Origin: Bradyrhizobium sp. SK17
Lineage (GTDB): Bacteria > Pseudomonadota > Alphaproteobacteria > Rhizobiales > Xanthobacteraceae
Direction: 5' to 3'
NCBI RefSeq assembly: GCF_002831585.1
Contig: NZ_CP025113.1
Coordinates: forward strand, 7,827,001-7,891,000
DNA: 64,000 nucleotides
This document shows positions 35,908-44,879 of the stretch, piece after piece. Under the pieces are notes generated by a model. The model was not told the origin of the DNA. It searched no databases and saw nothing but the letters and a program-made list of their open reading frames with translations. The position numbers were made by a program, and so were the translations under genes. Each line of letters begins with the position of its first letter. Position 1 is the first letter of the stretch.

Positions 35908-36668
35908 TTGCCGATGATGCAGGTCGCGCGACCGAATCGGTGCCGCCGCACGAAGCTTCGTTGCCCGCTTGGGTACCGGGGCTGTTGAGCTTCGTCGCGG
36001 GCTACGTCGATAGCTTCACCTTCCTGGCCCTGTTCGGATTGTTTGTTGCGAACGTCACGGGAAGCTTCGTCACTGCCGGCGCCGAACTCGTCATCCACGA
36101 TATCGGCATCGCCGGAAAGATGCTTGCCGGTTTGGCATTTCTGGTTGCCGCCGCGCTGGCCGCCGGACTGATCGGCACCATTCGCGAACGAGGCGGCGCG
36201 CCGCTGCCGTGGATGCTCGCGGTCGAGGCGGCGCTTCTCACCGTCTTCAGCGTTTTGATGCTTTTCGGAGGGCCACTCGGCGGGGCGAGCGATTGGCACG
36301 GCATCGTGGCCGGCCTATTTGCGGCGATGGCCATGGGTACTCAGAGCGTCATTGTGCGGCTGCTCATGCATGGGATTCCACAGACCAACGTCATGACGGG
36401 GAACATGACTCAGCTCGGCATCGAGATCACCGGCCTTTTGCTGGCCTGGCGACGGGCGCGCGCGGCCAACGATCTGGAGACCCGAAAGGAATTCATCGTC
36501 ATCAGGACACAAATGCTAACCGTCTTGGCCACCGAAAGCGGATTTATGCTGGGCGCCTCATGCGGTGCCGCCGCCTATGCGGCCGTCGGATTGGCGGGAA
36601 CGCCACTTGCCATTGTTCTCGTTGCCGGACTAGCGATCGGGGCCCTCTGGCGCAAGCGGACGGCGTGA
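35904..36668 (+). CDS. DUF1275 (YoaK-like) membrane protein
   Basis: The 254-residue protein has about six membrane segments: WVPGLLSFVAGYVDSFTFLALFGLFVANVTGSFVTAGAEL with the family's GYVDSxTFLxLFG and TGS motifs, then AGLAFLVAAALAAGLIGTI, and the C-terminal NVMTGNMTQLGIEIT. ATG 35904 follows GGAGCGAAGG and overlaps the small ORF by ATGA. The function of the family is not established. Confidence 0.85.
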   Translation: MIADDAGRATESVPPHEASLPAWVPGLLSFVAGYVDSFTFLALFGLFVANVTGSFVTAGAELVIHDIGIAGKMLAGLAFLVAAALAAGLIGTIRERGGAPLPWMLAVEAALLTVFSVLMLFGGPLGGASDWHGIVAGLFAAMAMGTQSVIVRLLMHGIPQTNVMTGNMTQLGIEITGLLLAWRRARAANDLETRKEFIVIRTQMLTVLATESGFMLGASCGAAAYAAVGLAGTPLAIVLVAGLAIGALWRKRTA

Positions 36669-36738
36669 AGCCCACGAACCGCTGCTTCCCAAATGGCCTT
36701 ATGCTCCTCGGGAAGCCCGACGCGCAAATGCGGCATGA

Positions 36739-38524
36739 TCACGCTCCCAAATAGGCGGCGATGACCCGCTCGTCGCGGCGGACCTCGTCCGGATGGCCGG
36801 TCATCAGGCCCCGTCCGCGATCCAGAACGACGACTCGATCGACACAGTTCATGACCAGATCCATGTCGTGCTCGACCAGAAGAACCGACATTCCAGCCCG
36901 CTTGAGACGATGCAGCAATGTGACGAGCTTGAGCTTCTCGCCCGTACGCAGGCCCGCGGCCGGCTCGTCCAGCAACAGAAGCCTCGTCGGCTGATCAGCG
37001 CTCGTGCGACTTCCACGAGCCGGGCCTGCCCCATTGCGAGACGTGATGCCGGCTCGTGCGCCAACCCGTCCAGTTCGACGATCTCCAGCGCACGCCAGGC
37101 CTTGGCGAAGGTCGCGGCCTCCTCGTTGCGGTCGAACGCGAGCATTCCGGAGATTATTCCGGAACGGCCCTGTGCATACGCGCCGAAGGCCACATTCTCG
37201 AGTACGGTGCGCTCTGGCACGATGCGAACATGCTGGAACGTGCGGGATACACCGCGATGCACCAGGTCCGACACCCGCGAAGGCGGCGCGCCCATGAGGA
37301 GAACGCTTCCCTCGGAGGGTTCGAGAAGTCCCGTCGCGACGTTGAAGGTCGTAGACTTGCCAGCACCGTTGGGCCCGATCAGTCCGACGATCTGATCCGG
37401 GCCAACCGAGAAGGCAATCCCCCGCAGCGCTCTCAGGCCACCGAAATTCATCGCAATCCCTGTGACCTTCAGAAGATCCTCTCCTTCCGCGCCGCGTTTG
37501 GACGGGGTCAGTTCTATGTTGCGACCTGGCTGCGCCACCGAGAATGTGGGCCAAACCCGCTGCAAGGCAGACCAAATGCCGCCGGGCCATCGCAGCAGCA
37601 CGCCGATCAACACGATGCCGAACACGATCATTTCGACATGCCCGGACAGTCCGAGCATGCGAGCCACCGTGTTTTGCAGCACCATTTCGAGCGCGGTGAT
37701 CGCCGTCGCACCGAGCACCGCACCAAACGGATGGGACATCCCGCCGAAAATGCATGCGATGAGAAGGTTGACGCTCGATGTCAGCCCGAACGGCGCCGGA
37801 CTGAGGAATTTGAAGTAGAAGGCATAGAGACCACCGGAAAGACCCGCCAGCGTGGTGGCAACGACGAACACCAGAAGCCGAAGGCGCGTGGCGTTCACAC
37901 CGAACACTTCCGCCATCTCGACATTGGTTTTCAGCGCGGCGACGGCCCGCCCGGTCCGGCTGTGCGCGAAAATCCACCGCCTGCTACCGCGACAATCGAC
38001 CAGACCACAATCGCGAATGCGCGTTCGTTCAGCAATTCGAGCGGACCGATCGCGAGCGGTGGAATCTGACCAAACCCCGAGGCACCCCCCGTCAACGCCC
38101 CGGCGGCGACGATGCCGGCACTGGTGGCAATGCCGATAGCAAGGGTCGCCAGCGGCAGGAAATGTCCCTTGAGCCGCAGCGTGATCGCACCCACGATGAT
38201 TCCTGCGATTGCCGATGCCGCGGTGCCGCTGAGAAAGGCAAGGATCGAAGGAACACCATGATCGCGAGCGAGGATCGCTGCCACGCAGGCACCGGTGGCC
38301 ATGAAGGCGGCCTGCCCCAACGGCACCTGGCCGGCGATCAGCAGGAGCGTGAGCCCCATCGCGGCCAGAGCCGTGAGACCCACCGTGACAAGAAGCGTGA
38401 CGTGGTATTGCGGGCCGAGAATGGCGATGGTGCTGGCGAGCACGAAAAGACAAATCGCGACGGCGAGCGAGGCAATGCCGGGCGTGCGCCAGGACGGTGG
38501 GATTTGCGACTGCGGGGAGATCAT
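36739..38524 (-). pseudogene. livM-livG fusion (branched-chain amino-acid ABC permease/ATPase) with two frameshifts
   Basis: Read across frames, the region encodes one ~590-residue permease-ATPase fusion. The first ~185 residues (LLIAGQVPLGQAAFMATGAC) are in one frame; from about 37978 the frame changes (WIFAHSRTGRAVAALKTN onward, LAGLSGGLYAFYFKF). The ABC domain follows with Walker A GPNGAGKST, the switch region GVSRTFQHVR and signature LAMGQARLVEVARAL, and a second shift near 36990 leads into LLLLDEPAAGL and the C-terminus. Both shifts fit single-base deletions in short G/C runs. Sequencing error is possible, but the adjacent livH is also truncated, which favours true decay. No livF or binding protein is present nearby. 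Confidence 0.8.
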
Positions 38525-38526
38525 GA

Positions 38527-38690
38527 TCAGTGCTCGTGCGCTTCAGGTGGACGGACCGCGTTCCGCCAAAGCAGAGTGGGAACCACCATCACAAAGACGA
38601 CAACGTCGCGAAAGGCGCTTACCTGATACGCGGAGAAGGACTCGGTCAGTCCGACCAGCAGGACGCCGATCAATTCCATCAAGCTCGAGC
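38527..38690 (-). pseudogene. livH C-terminal remnant
   Basis: The last ~45 residues before the stop at 38527 (ELIGVLLVGLTESFSAYQ, then FRDVVVFVMVVPTLLWR) correspond to the C-terminus of a LivH-type permease. Upstream of about 38680 the similarity stops abruptly and a different protein's sequence begins in another frame. The stop lies three bases from the livM-livG start, as in an intact liv operon. The N-terminal ~85% of the permease is missing. Confidence 0.7.
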
Positions 38691-38953
38691 GCGACGATAC
38701 TGCGGTCTTGACGTAACAGCATCTCCCGGCCTGTGGCGCCTCCCAGATAGAACGCATCCTCGAACACGTGGAAGGCGGTGGCGCAGTTACCCCAGGGATC
38801 GATTCGAAACACCGTGCCTTGACCTTCGACGCGGCGCTCTGGCTCTTCGCGCGTAAAATCGAACAGCGGAAGAATCCGTTTTCGATACTCGGGGTCTTGG
38901 ATGAGAAACCGCCCTTCGGGGTGGACGGCGTTTGCTTCGAATGGAAATCGCAT
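38691..38953 (-). pseudogene. N-terminal fragment of an unidentified (trypsin-like?) protein cut at the livH junction
   Basis: From ATG 38953, about 88 residues read coherently, with GTVFRIDPWGNCATAFHVFED. That resembles the start of trypsin-like or stress-related proteins in which an H of a catalytic triad sits in a TAFHV motif, but the match is by eye only. The frame then runs into the livH remnant out of phase, giving a chimeric tail to 38543. The start lies 32 bases after the AbiEii stop, so it may have been the next gene of that operon before the deletion. Confidence 0.45.
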
Positions 38954-38984
38954 CGATCCGTCCAGAGATGCTCGCTGAATGGGC

Positions 38985-39932
38985 TCAAGCCAAGGTTGCC
39001 GTTTCTGACGATTCGGTCCCAGCGTCGGCCAGCACCTCTTGGAGCCTCGCGACCAGGACAGCACGTTTTTTCGCTGAGAGCTTATCGAGATTCTGCTGAC
39101 GCCAGCGCACGGCGGGAAGCTCGGCGGCATTAGGTACGCCCAACAAATCCCAGTCGGGCTCACCGCGCTCAAACGAGATAAGAAATTTGCGATGAACGGC
39201 CGGCATGTCACCCACGATGGTTTTTATCAATGCAGCTCTGGCGGCGAGCAGGTCCGCAAGTTCCACGGGATCGCGTGTCATTCCTGAGAAGCCATGCCTG
39301 AACGCCGGTTCAATATTTTTGAGGGTCGGCGCCAGAACCTCCGACATGGGTCGGTCGTGGCTGAGCAGATAAACGATAAAGGCCTTACGCAACGCGTCGC
39401 TGATACCTTCGTTTGCAATCAAGTCGCGTATATCAAAGAGATCACGGGGATGCTGACGATCCAGAGCAGCGACGATCTTGCCGGCATAGAGATCTTCAAA
39501 GGATACGGTCCGCGCCTCCGCAAAGCCAAACTCCTCTTCGACCGCGGGCTTTACGGCCACAAGCTTGGGTTCAAAGACGCAACCGCGCAGAACAGGCGTC
39601 ACCTCAATCTTGATCTGAACGCCTTGGGAGCGAATAGTCAGTTTGACAACTGCGTTTTCGGTCTTGGCCTCGGTGATTTGCGCGTCGGGAATGAGGGCTT
39701 TGATCTTGCCGGCGATACGCTTCATTGCGGCATCGATAGCGGCGAGCGATTCCGCACGCGCGGCGACCGGTAAATAGGTGAGATCAATATCGACGGAGAG
39801 GCGCGGAAGATCACGAACAAACAGATTGATCGCCGTACCGCCCTTGAGGGCAAAACACTCCTCCGCGGTAACTTGGGGAAGAACGCGGATCAGCAGGGCG
39901 ACTTGCCGTTTGTAGATATCAGCGAACGCCAT
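38985..39932 (-). CDS. abiEii: AbiEii-type nucleotidyltransferase toxin
   Basis: The 315-residue protein carries the nucleotidyltransferase signature of AbiEii/DUF1814: FALKGGTAINLF with the GG-T motif and SVDIDLTY with the metal-binding D-x-D at about residues 48-50. Further family motifs are FEDLYAGKIVAALDRQHPRDLFDI. AbiEii toxins modify nucleic-acid ends or tRNA and cause growth arrest on phage attack. Its start overlaps the antitoxin gene by 14 bases, as in known abiE operons. Length is normal. Confidence 0.92.
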   Translation of the reverse strand: MAFADIYKRQVALLIRVLPQVTAEECFALKGGTAINLFVRDLPRLSVDIDLTYLPVAARAESLAAIDAAMKRIAGKIKALIPDAQITEAKTENAVVKLTIRSQGVQIKIEVTPVLRGCVFEPKLVAVKPAVEEEFGFAEARTVSFEDLYAGKIVAALDRQHPRDLFDIRDLIANEGISDALRKAFIVYLLSHDRPMSEVLAPTLKNIEPAFRHGFSGMTRDPVELADLLAARAALIKTIVGDMPAVHRKFLISFERGEPDWDLLGVPNAAELPAVRWRQQNLDKLSAKKRAVLVARLQEVLADAGTESSETATLA

Positions 39933-40773
39933 TGAGATCCTCGGGAACCGTTATGTGGTAGGTGGGGTCGAGGACACCGCCTTTAACAAGCATACGCTTG
40001 CCGCTGCCGAGATCGACAGCTTCCTTGTCGAGCCGCTTGAGCCAGGGGTGTTTGTGTCGATCGGCAAAGTAGAAGAACAGGCGCTTCACCTTAACGCTTG
40101 AACAATCCTTCAAGAGCTTTTGCAAACGAACAGGGCGCAAATTGCCAAGGCCGCCGAACAGCGCATCGACCTGCTCAAAGGTCTCGTGATTGGGTAACTC
40201 ATCGAGCAGCTCGAATAGTGCACGCTCGGGCGTTGACAGCGTCAAGGGCCAATCCCACTGGCCCCAGCTCAACGCGGTTATGTCGCCGCCATGCAAGCTC
40301 GATACATCACGCGCCTCGCCGGTATCAACATTCCATTTGAGGCTGCCGAGCCCTTTGGTGACGGGGTCGTTTTTGAAGAGCCGTCGATCGTTGTGATAGA
40401 TAAACTTGACCTTGAGCGGCAGTTTCTGAACCCATGGCGGCGGCGGTTTAGGACCGTAGAGATGAACGGTCGTGGTCGATTGCGCGAGGTAGTGGGCGTA
40501 CCCCTGTAATTCGAGTGCGGTGCGTCCTCCGACGACAAGCGGCGAATAGTTGAGGATGGTCTGAAGCGATATGACGACCTGCTGCCAGCTTAAAACTCCA
40601 CGGGGCCGACGAAACACAGTGCGCGCGGGCTGTTCGAGCCAGCCGGATTTCACGTAGAGATGCTGGAGTTGGGTTGAGTATCCTTGAGCCCTTAGCCATG
40701 CGGCATCGACCAGCATTCCTTCGGGAAGTTTGCTAGCGAGCTGGTTTAGAAGTCGACCCCTTTCTCTATCCAT
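39919..40773 (-). CDS. abiEi: AbiEi-type antitoxin
   Basis: The 284-residue protein has an N-terminal winged-helix segment (LLNQLASKLPEGMLVDAAWLRAQGYSTQLQHLYVKSGWLEQPARTVFRRPRG) followed by the AbiEi C-terminal domain (TALELQGYAHYLAQSTTTVHLYG; LSTPERALFELLDELPNHETFEQVDALF). Known AbiEi proteins repress their own promoter by binding inverted repeats and neutralise AbiEii without a stable complex (type IV). A perfect 10-base inverted repeat stands 18 bases upstream. A downstream overlap of 14 bases couples it to the toxin. Confidence 0.9.
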   Translation of the reverse strand: MDRERGRLLNQLASKLPEGMLVDAAWLRAQGYSTQLQHLYVKSGWLEQPARTVFRRPRGVLSWQQVVISLQTILNYSPLVVGGRTALELQGYAHYLAQSTTTVHLYGPKPPPPWVQKLPLKVKFIYHNDRRLFKNDPVTKGLGSLKWNVDTGEARDVSSLHGGDITALSWGQWDWPLTLSTPERALFELLDELPNHETFEQVDALFGGLGNLRPVRLQKLLKDCSSVKVKRLFFYFADRHKHPWLKRLDKEAVDLGSGKRMLVKGGVLDPTYHITVPEDLNGVR

Positions 40774-40790
40774 ACTTTATAATATAGCAC

Positions 40791-40819
40791 ATTTTCAAAC
40801 CAAAAGCTAGTTTGAAAAT
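40791..40819. promoter_or_regulatory. Perfect inverted repeat, probable AbiEi operator
   Basis: ATTTTCAAAC and GTTTGAAAAT are exact reverse complements separated by nine bases (CAAAAGCTA). The repeat lies in the AT-rich gap between the divergent abiE and caspase-helicase operons, next to a TATAATATA stretch at 40778-40786. A related CAAAACTAG element follows near 40835. By analogy with other AbiEi systems it is the likely autoregulatory site and could also affect the divergent operon. Confidence 0.65.
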
Positions 40820-40992
40820 ATCTCTATAAATCAATCAAAACTAGATATCGGGCCAAGATTTCAAACCCCACTCTTGTCCCTCTTCCAGCGGTGGATAGCA
40901 AGCCATCGGCCGCTACGTTGAGGCCACAGTTCGTGATATGTTCACCCTCCGCTGAGTCGGCTCCGTTCAGCAAGATAGGAAAGCGACCTAAG

Positions 40993-41601
40993 ATGGCAGT
41001 TGTTGGTGATATCCTGTTTTACCAGCGCAACGGCGTGGATTTAGACGCTGTCATTCGCGCCAAAACGAATGGTTTGCGCAACGTCGTGGATGCTTTGCCT
41101 GACAGGGCATTTTCGCAACAGACCGACGACCAAATTGCAGAGAGCATTGCTAAGTCGGAGCGCATTGAACCGCTCGAACTGGACTTTGGCGCGGCCGTAC
41201 CGAAGGTCGAGGAAACGCAACTCGAGTTGCGCGGCGACGATTATGGTTTTCGTCAGGGACCCGTTCGCGTTCCCGCTCTCAAAGCCACCAAAACAATACC
41301 TTTCAAGGGCGAGCCCGACCTCTGGCATCTGCGAACCAACCCTTACAACATGAACCCACCCCATGGAGAGGTGCGAGGGCACAACCTCATCGTTGGCATG
41401 ACGGTTCGCGCGGAGCAAGCCGACCAAGCCGCTCAATACATTGAGGGCGCGCTAAAAAGCCTGCCCGAATATCTTGAGCGTCAGCGTGCGCAATTGAAAC
41501 CGTACAATGAGGGCCTCGCTGCCAACGCTCTGCAATGGGTCAAACAGCGGCGTGCGCGACTTGGGCAAGCGTCCGATCTTCTAAAAAAACTGGGCGGGTA
41601 A
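40993..41601 (+). CDS. Unknown protein, first gene of the caspase-helicase operon
   Basis: A 202-residue protein starting MAVVGDILFYQRNGVD; ATG 40993 follows AGGAAAGCGACCTAAG. I do not recognise the family. Residues 60-145 look mainly beta (ELDFGAAVP, TQLELRGDDYG, FKGEPDLWHLRT). Residues 145-200 form a helical, charged C-terminus (YIEGALKSLPEYLERQRAQL ... NALQWVKQRRARLGQA), a tail style I associate with small partner proteins of defence operons. There is no signal peptide or TM helix. It ends 8 bases before the caspase-helicase GTG, so the two are co-translated. It could be a sensor, an inhibitor or a substrate of the caspase. Confidence 0.75.
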   Translation: MAVVGDILFYQRNGVDLDAVIRAKTNGLRNVVDALPDRAFSQQTDDQIAESIAKSERIEPLELDFGAAVPKVEETQLELRGDDYGFRQGPVRVPALKATKTIPFKGEPDLWHLRTNPYNMNPPHGEVRGHNLIVGMTVRAEQADQAAQYIEGALKSLPEYLERQRAQLKPYNEGLAANALQWVKQRRARLGQASDLLKKLGG

Positions 41602-41609
41602 GGAATAGC

Positions 41610-44600
41610 GTGGCGTTCCGGGGATTGTTCATTGGTATCGATCGATATGCGTCGCCTCATATTAATGAGCTGAATTGCGCGCGCCGCGATGCTGTTGCAC
41701 TGGAAGCGCTGTTCACGGACACTTTGGGCGGACACTCCACCCTTCTGGTCGATACCGACGCAACGCGCGACCGGATCGAACAAGAGTTTGCTGCGCTGGC
41801 AAGCTGCGATCCGGACGATACCGTGGTTATTGCGTTTTCCGGGCATGGCTCCGAAACGCACGAACTTGTGGCGCATGATACTGATATCGCATCCTTGGAC
41901 ACAACCACCATTCCTCTGGCCCTCGTGCAGGATTGGTTTTCGCGCGTCCCGGCAAAAAGGCTCATCTTCTTCCTCGATTGCTGCTTCTCGGGAGGTATCG
42001 GCGCAAAAGTTTTGCAGGTCGATGTAAAGTCGCGCGACCTTCGTTCAGTGGAAGCACGCTTGGAAGAAATCGCCGGCGACGGCCGCATCATCTTTACTGC
42101 ATCCAGCGCGAACGAGCCGGCCTATGAGCACGGGCGCTTCGGCCACGGCTTTCTCAGCTACTATCTCCTGGAAGCTCTTCGGGGCGTCGAAGAGATCATC
42201 GTTGCCGGAAAACTCCCGCTGTACCGGCTTTTGGATTACGTCACGAACCGCGTGAAGGCTGCGGCCTTGCAAATCGGCAGGCCGCAGAACCCAACGCTCA
42301 GGGGCCGCATCGATGGTGAGGTCGTTTGGCCCGTGTTCATTGAAGGTGCACGTTATTTCTCCGCCTTCCCGGAGCGCAAGAAGGCCGAAGTCTCAGAAGA
42401 CATTTCAAGTCTTCAGGGAGCGGGATTCCCGCCCGAGCTGATCAAGGCCTGGGGCAGCGCGATACCGAAGTTGAACCCGCTGCAACTGGCAGCGATCAAT
42501 GAGTATGGCGTCCTGAGTGGCGAGCACATTTTTGCGTCGGCCCCAACTTCGTCAGGCAAGACGATGATTGGCGAACTCGCCGCCTTGCAAAATGTGTTCA
42601 ATCGCAAACGTGCGCTCTTCCTTCTTCCTCTAAAGGCTCTGGTTGCGGATAAGCGCCGACACTTCCAGTCTGTTTATGGCTCCTTTGGCATTCGCACGAT
42701 CGAGGCAACCGGCGAGACGGACGACATCTCGCCGCTGCTAAGGGGCAAATACGACATTGCCCTTCTAACCTACGAGAAATTTGCGGCTATCGCGCTGACA
42801 TACCCGCACGTTCTCCGAAATGTTGGCGTCGTGGTTGTTGACGAAGCTCAGATGATTGCCGACGTCGGCCGGGGCGCGAACCTTGAATTCGTGTTGACGC
42901 TTATACGAATGCAACGACGTCAAGGCGTCGAACCACAAATCATCGCGCTCTCGGCCGTGATCGGAGATACGAACGGACTGGAGCGGTGGCTTGGCGCGCG
43001 ACTGTTGCGCCGAACGGAACGACCTGTACCGCTTGATGAGGGCCTGCTGCTGGCTGACGGCCGGTTTCGATTTCTCGACGGGGTGACCGGCGAAGAGCGG
43101 ATGGAAGGTCCGCTAATCCAACGTCTGTATGGCAAGGGGTCCAGCCAGGACTGGATCATCCCGCTCGTGCGAAAACTGATAGCCGACAATCAGCAAGTGA
43201 TCGTCTTTCGCGAGACTAAAGGAGACGCGCGGGGCTGTGCGAAATACTTGGCTGAGGCTTTAGGACTTCAAAGCGCTACCGAGGCCGTCACACAACTTCC
43301 GACGGGTGACCCATCGCAAGCGAGCCATGACCTTCGAACAACGCTGGAACGAGGCGTTGCCTTTCATAACTCCGATCTCGAACCGGAAGAGCGGCGCATC
43401 ATTGAAGAGACGTTTCGGCAGCCGGATTCCAAACTGCGCGTGATAGCCGCAACGACCACCTTGGCGATGGGCGTCAATACACCGGCTTCCTCCGTTGTCA
43501 TTGCAGGTCTGGAGCACCCCGGCGAAGAACCCTATTCCATTGCCGAATACAAGAATCTGGTCGGACGCGCTGGGCGGCTGGGATATGCCGAGAAGGGCAC
43601 TTCTTTCCTTCTCGCCTTAGATGGGCGCAAGGAATACGACTTCTGGGCGCGCTACGTTCAAGGCACCCCGGAAGACTTGGTCTCGCGGTTTTTGGACGAG
43701 GACACAGATCCTCGCTCGCTGATTGTTCGGGTTTTGGTGGCCGCGCAGAGAGCCGCCGGAAAAGGCGTCGCGACGGCGGAGATTGTGGATTTTCTGGAAG
43801 CAAGTTTCGGCGCCTTTCAGGCCAGCAACGGCCGTGAGAACTGGCAATGGAATCGAGACGACCTCTTAGCGGCGCTCAACGACTTGCTTATCCATAAATT
43901 GATCGAAGTCGACGCGAACGGCCTCTATCAGCTTACGGCCCTCGGACGGCTGGCAGGCGAGACAGCGACTGAGGTCGAAACGATTGTACGCTTCGTGAAT
44001 AGCTTTTCGTCGCTCAGCCCCGACGAGATTACCGATCCGGCGCTCATCACCGCCGTGCAGACTGCGGCAGAGCTGGATCAAGTCCTGTTCCCGATGAACA
44101 AGAAGAGCACGCAGAAGGAACCGCAGCTTTGGCCCGCCGAGTTACGTCAGCAGGGCATTTCGGGTTGGTTGATCGGCGCCCTCAGCCAATTTGTCAGCGA
44201 CAGATTCCAGTCAACTTTACGAGCTAAGAAGGCCGTCGCGTGTTTGCTCTTCGTGTCCGGACGCTCCATGACCGACATCGAGCGCATCGTCACGCAATTC
44301 GGCGGTGCCTTCGGAGGCGCTGCTGGACCCGTCCGCGCCGTTGCCGCGAGGACGTGTGATCTCTTGCCGACCGCGGCGCGGGTAGCAGAAATTCTACACC
44401 CAACACTCGACCTGGGCGAGCGCATCCGCAGACTGACCGTCCGGCTTACGCTCGGCATCCCAGGCTCGGCAGTTGCCCTCGCAAAGGTCGTCGGCTCAGA
44501 CCTCCTGCGCGGCGATTACCATCGCCTAGCAACGGCGGAGCTCTGCTCAATCGAAACAATCAGCGCCGCAGACGACCAAGCGCTCTTGGCTTGCGTCGAT

Positions 44601-44711
44601 CACGACCAACGCAAAGTTGCTTTGATCCGACGAGCGGTGCTGACCATGTCAGCACGACAAGAGGAACGACCAATCATAGCTGGGCCTTTGCTCGACGCTT
44701 ATGTTGCTTAA
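41610..44711 (+). CDS. Caspase-like protease fused to Ski2/Hel308-type helicase
   Basis: The 1033-residue product uses GTG 41610 after AAGGAATAGC. Residues 1-255 are a caspase/C14 domain: FIGIDRYASPHINELNCARRD, catalytic H79 in FSGHGSETHEL, and C125 in FLDCCFSGG, then TASSANEPAYEHGRFGHGFLSYYLLEAL. From ~285 it is a superfamily 2 helicase: Walker A APTSSGKTMIG near 310, LLPLKALVADKRR, Walker B VVVDEAQMI near 409 (DEAQ), a SAT-like ALSAVIGDTNGLERWLGA, and motif VI NLVGRAGRLGY near 655, a Ski2/Hel308 pattern. A winged-helix and helical C-terminus follow. It would act in the cytoplasm as a nucleic-acid-triggered protease; that role is inference. Confidence 0.93.
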   Translation: MAFRGLFIGIDRYASPHINELNCARRDAVALEALFTDTLGGHSTLLVDTDATRDRIEQEFAALASCDPDDTVVIAFSGHGSETHELVAHDTDIASLDTTTIPLALVQDWFSRVPAKRLIFFLDCCFSGGIGAKVLQVDVKSRDLRSVEARLEEIAGDGRIIFTASSANEPAYEHGRFGHGFLSYYLLEALRGVEEIIVAGKLPLYRLLDYVTNRVKAAALQIGRPQNPTLRGRIDGEVVWPVFIEGARYFSAFPERKKAEVSEDISSLQGAGFPPELIKAWGSAIPKLNPLQLAAINEYGVLSGEHIFASAPTSSGKTMIGELAALQNVFNRKRALFLLPLKALVADKRRHFQSVYGSFGIRTIEATGETDDISPLLRGKYDIALLTYEKFAAIALTYPHVLRNVGVVVVDEAQMIADVGRGANLEFVLTLIRMQRRQGVEPQIIALSAVIGDTNGLERWLGARLLRRTERPVPLDEGLLLADGRFRFLDGVTGEERMEGPLIQRLYGKGSSQDWIIPLVRKLIADNQQVIVFRETKGDARGCAKYLAEALGLQSATEAVTQLPTGDPSQASHDLRTTLERGVAFHNSDLEPEERRIIEETFRQPDSKLRVIAATTTLAMGVNTPASSVVIAGLEHPGEEPYSIAEYKNLVGRAGRLGYAEKGTSFLLALDGRKEYDFWARYVQGTPEDLVSRFLDEDTDPRSLIVRVLVAAQRAAGKGVATAEIVDFLEASFGAFQASNGRENWQWNRDDLLAALNDLLIHKLIEVDANGLYQLTALGRLAGETATEVETIVRFVNSFSSLSPDEITDPALITAVQTAAELDQVLFPMNKKSTQKEPQLWPAELRQQGISGWLIGALSQFVSDRFQSTLRAKKAVACLLFVSGRSMTDIERIVTQFGGAFGGAAGPVRAVAARTCDLLPTAARVAEILHPTLDLGERIRRLTVRLTLGIPGSAVALAKVVGSDLLRGDYHRLATAELCSIETISAADDQALLACVDHDQRKVALIRRAVLTMSARQEERPIIAGPLLDAYVA

Positions 44712-44732
44712 GCGATCCCACACCTCCTTGCA

Positions 44733-44879
44733 ATGAAGTGGAACACCCCACGGTCCGATACGCGGACGCTTCGCGATGTGGAACGCCGACGAGAGCGACG
44801 TGCGGAATTGCAGTTCCGTCAGGGCGAAGAATTTCAGATGATGGCGCCAACATGGAATCATTTCTCGTCCGTAGTCTAA
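44733..44879 (+). CDS. Possible 48-residue charged protein overlapping the nuclease-like gene
   Basis: ATG 44733 opens a frame to TAA at 44877-44879, overlapping the start of the next gene by 28 bases in another frame. The product is very rich in Arg and Glu (RRRERRAELQFRQGEEF). There is no good ribosome binding site, so this is a weak candidate. It fills most of the 140-base gap between the two larger genes. Confidence 0.2.
   Translation: MKWNTPRSDTRTLRDVERRRERRAELQFRQGEEFQMMAPTWNHFSSVV

Noticed and set aside
38720..38790. Possible left attachment site copy of the tRNA-Glu 3' end
   Set aside because: Short blocks such as TGGCGCCTCCC and CAGGGATCGATTCGAA resemble parts of the tRNA end, but the order and spacing do not match and the region is coding sequence of the truncated fragment.
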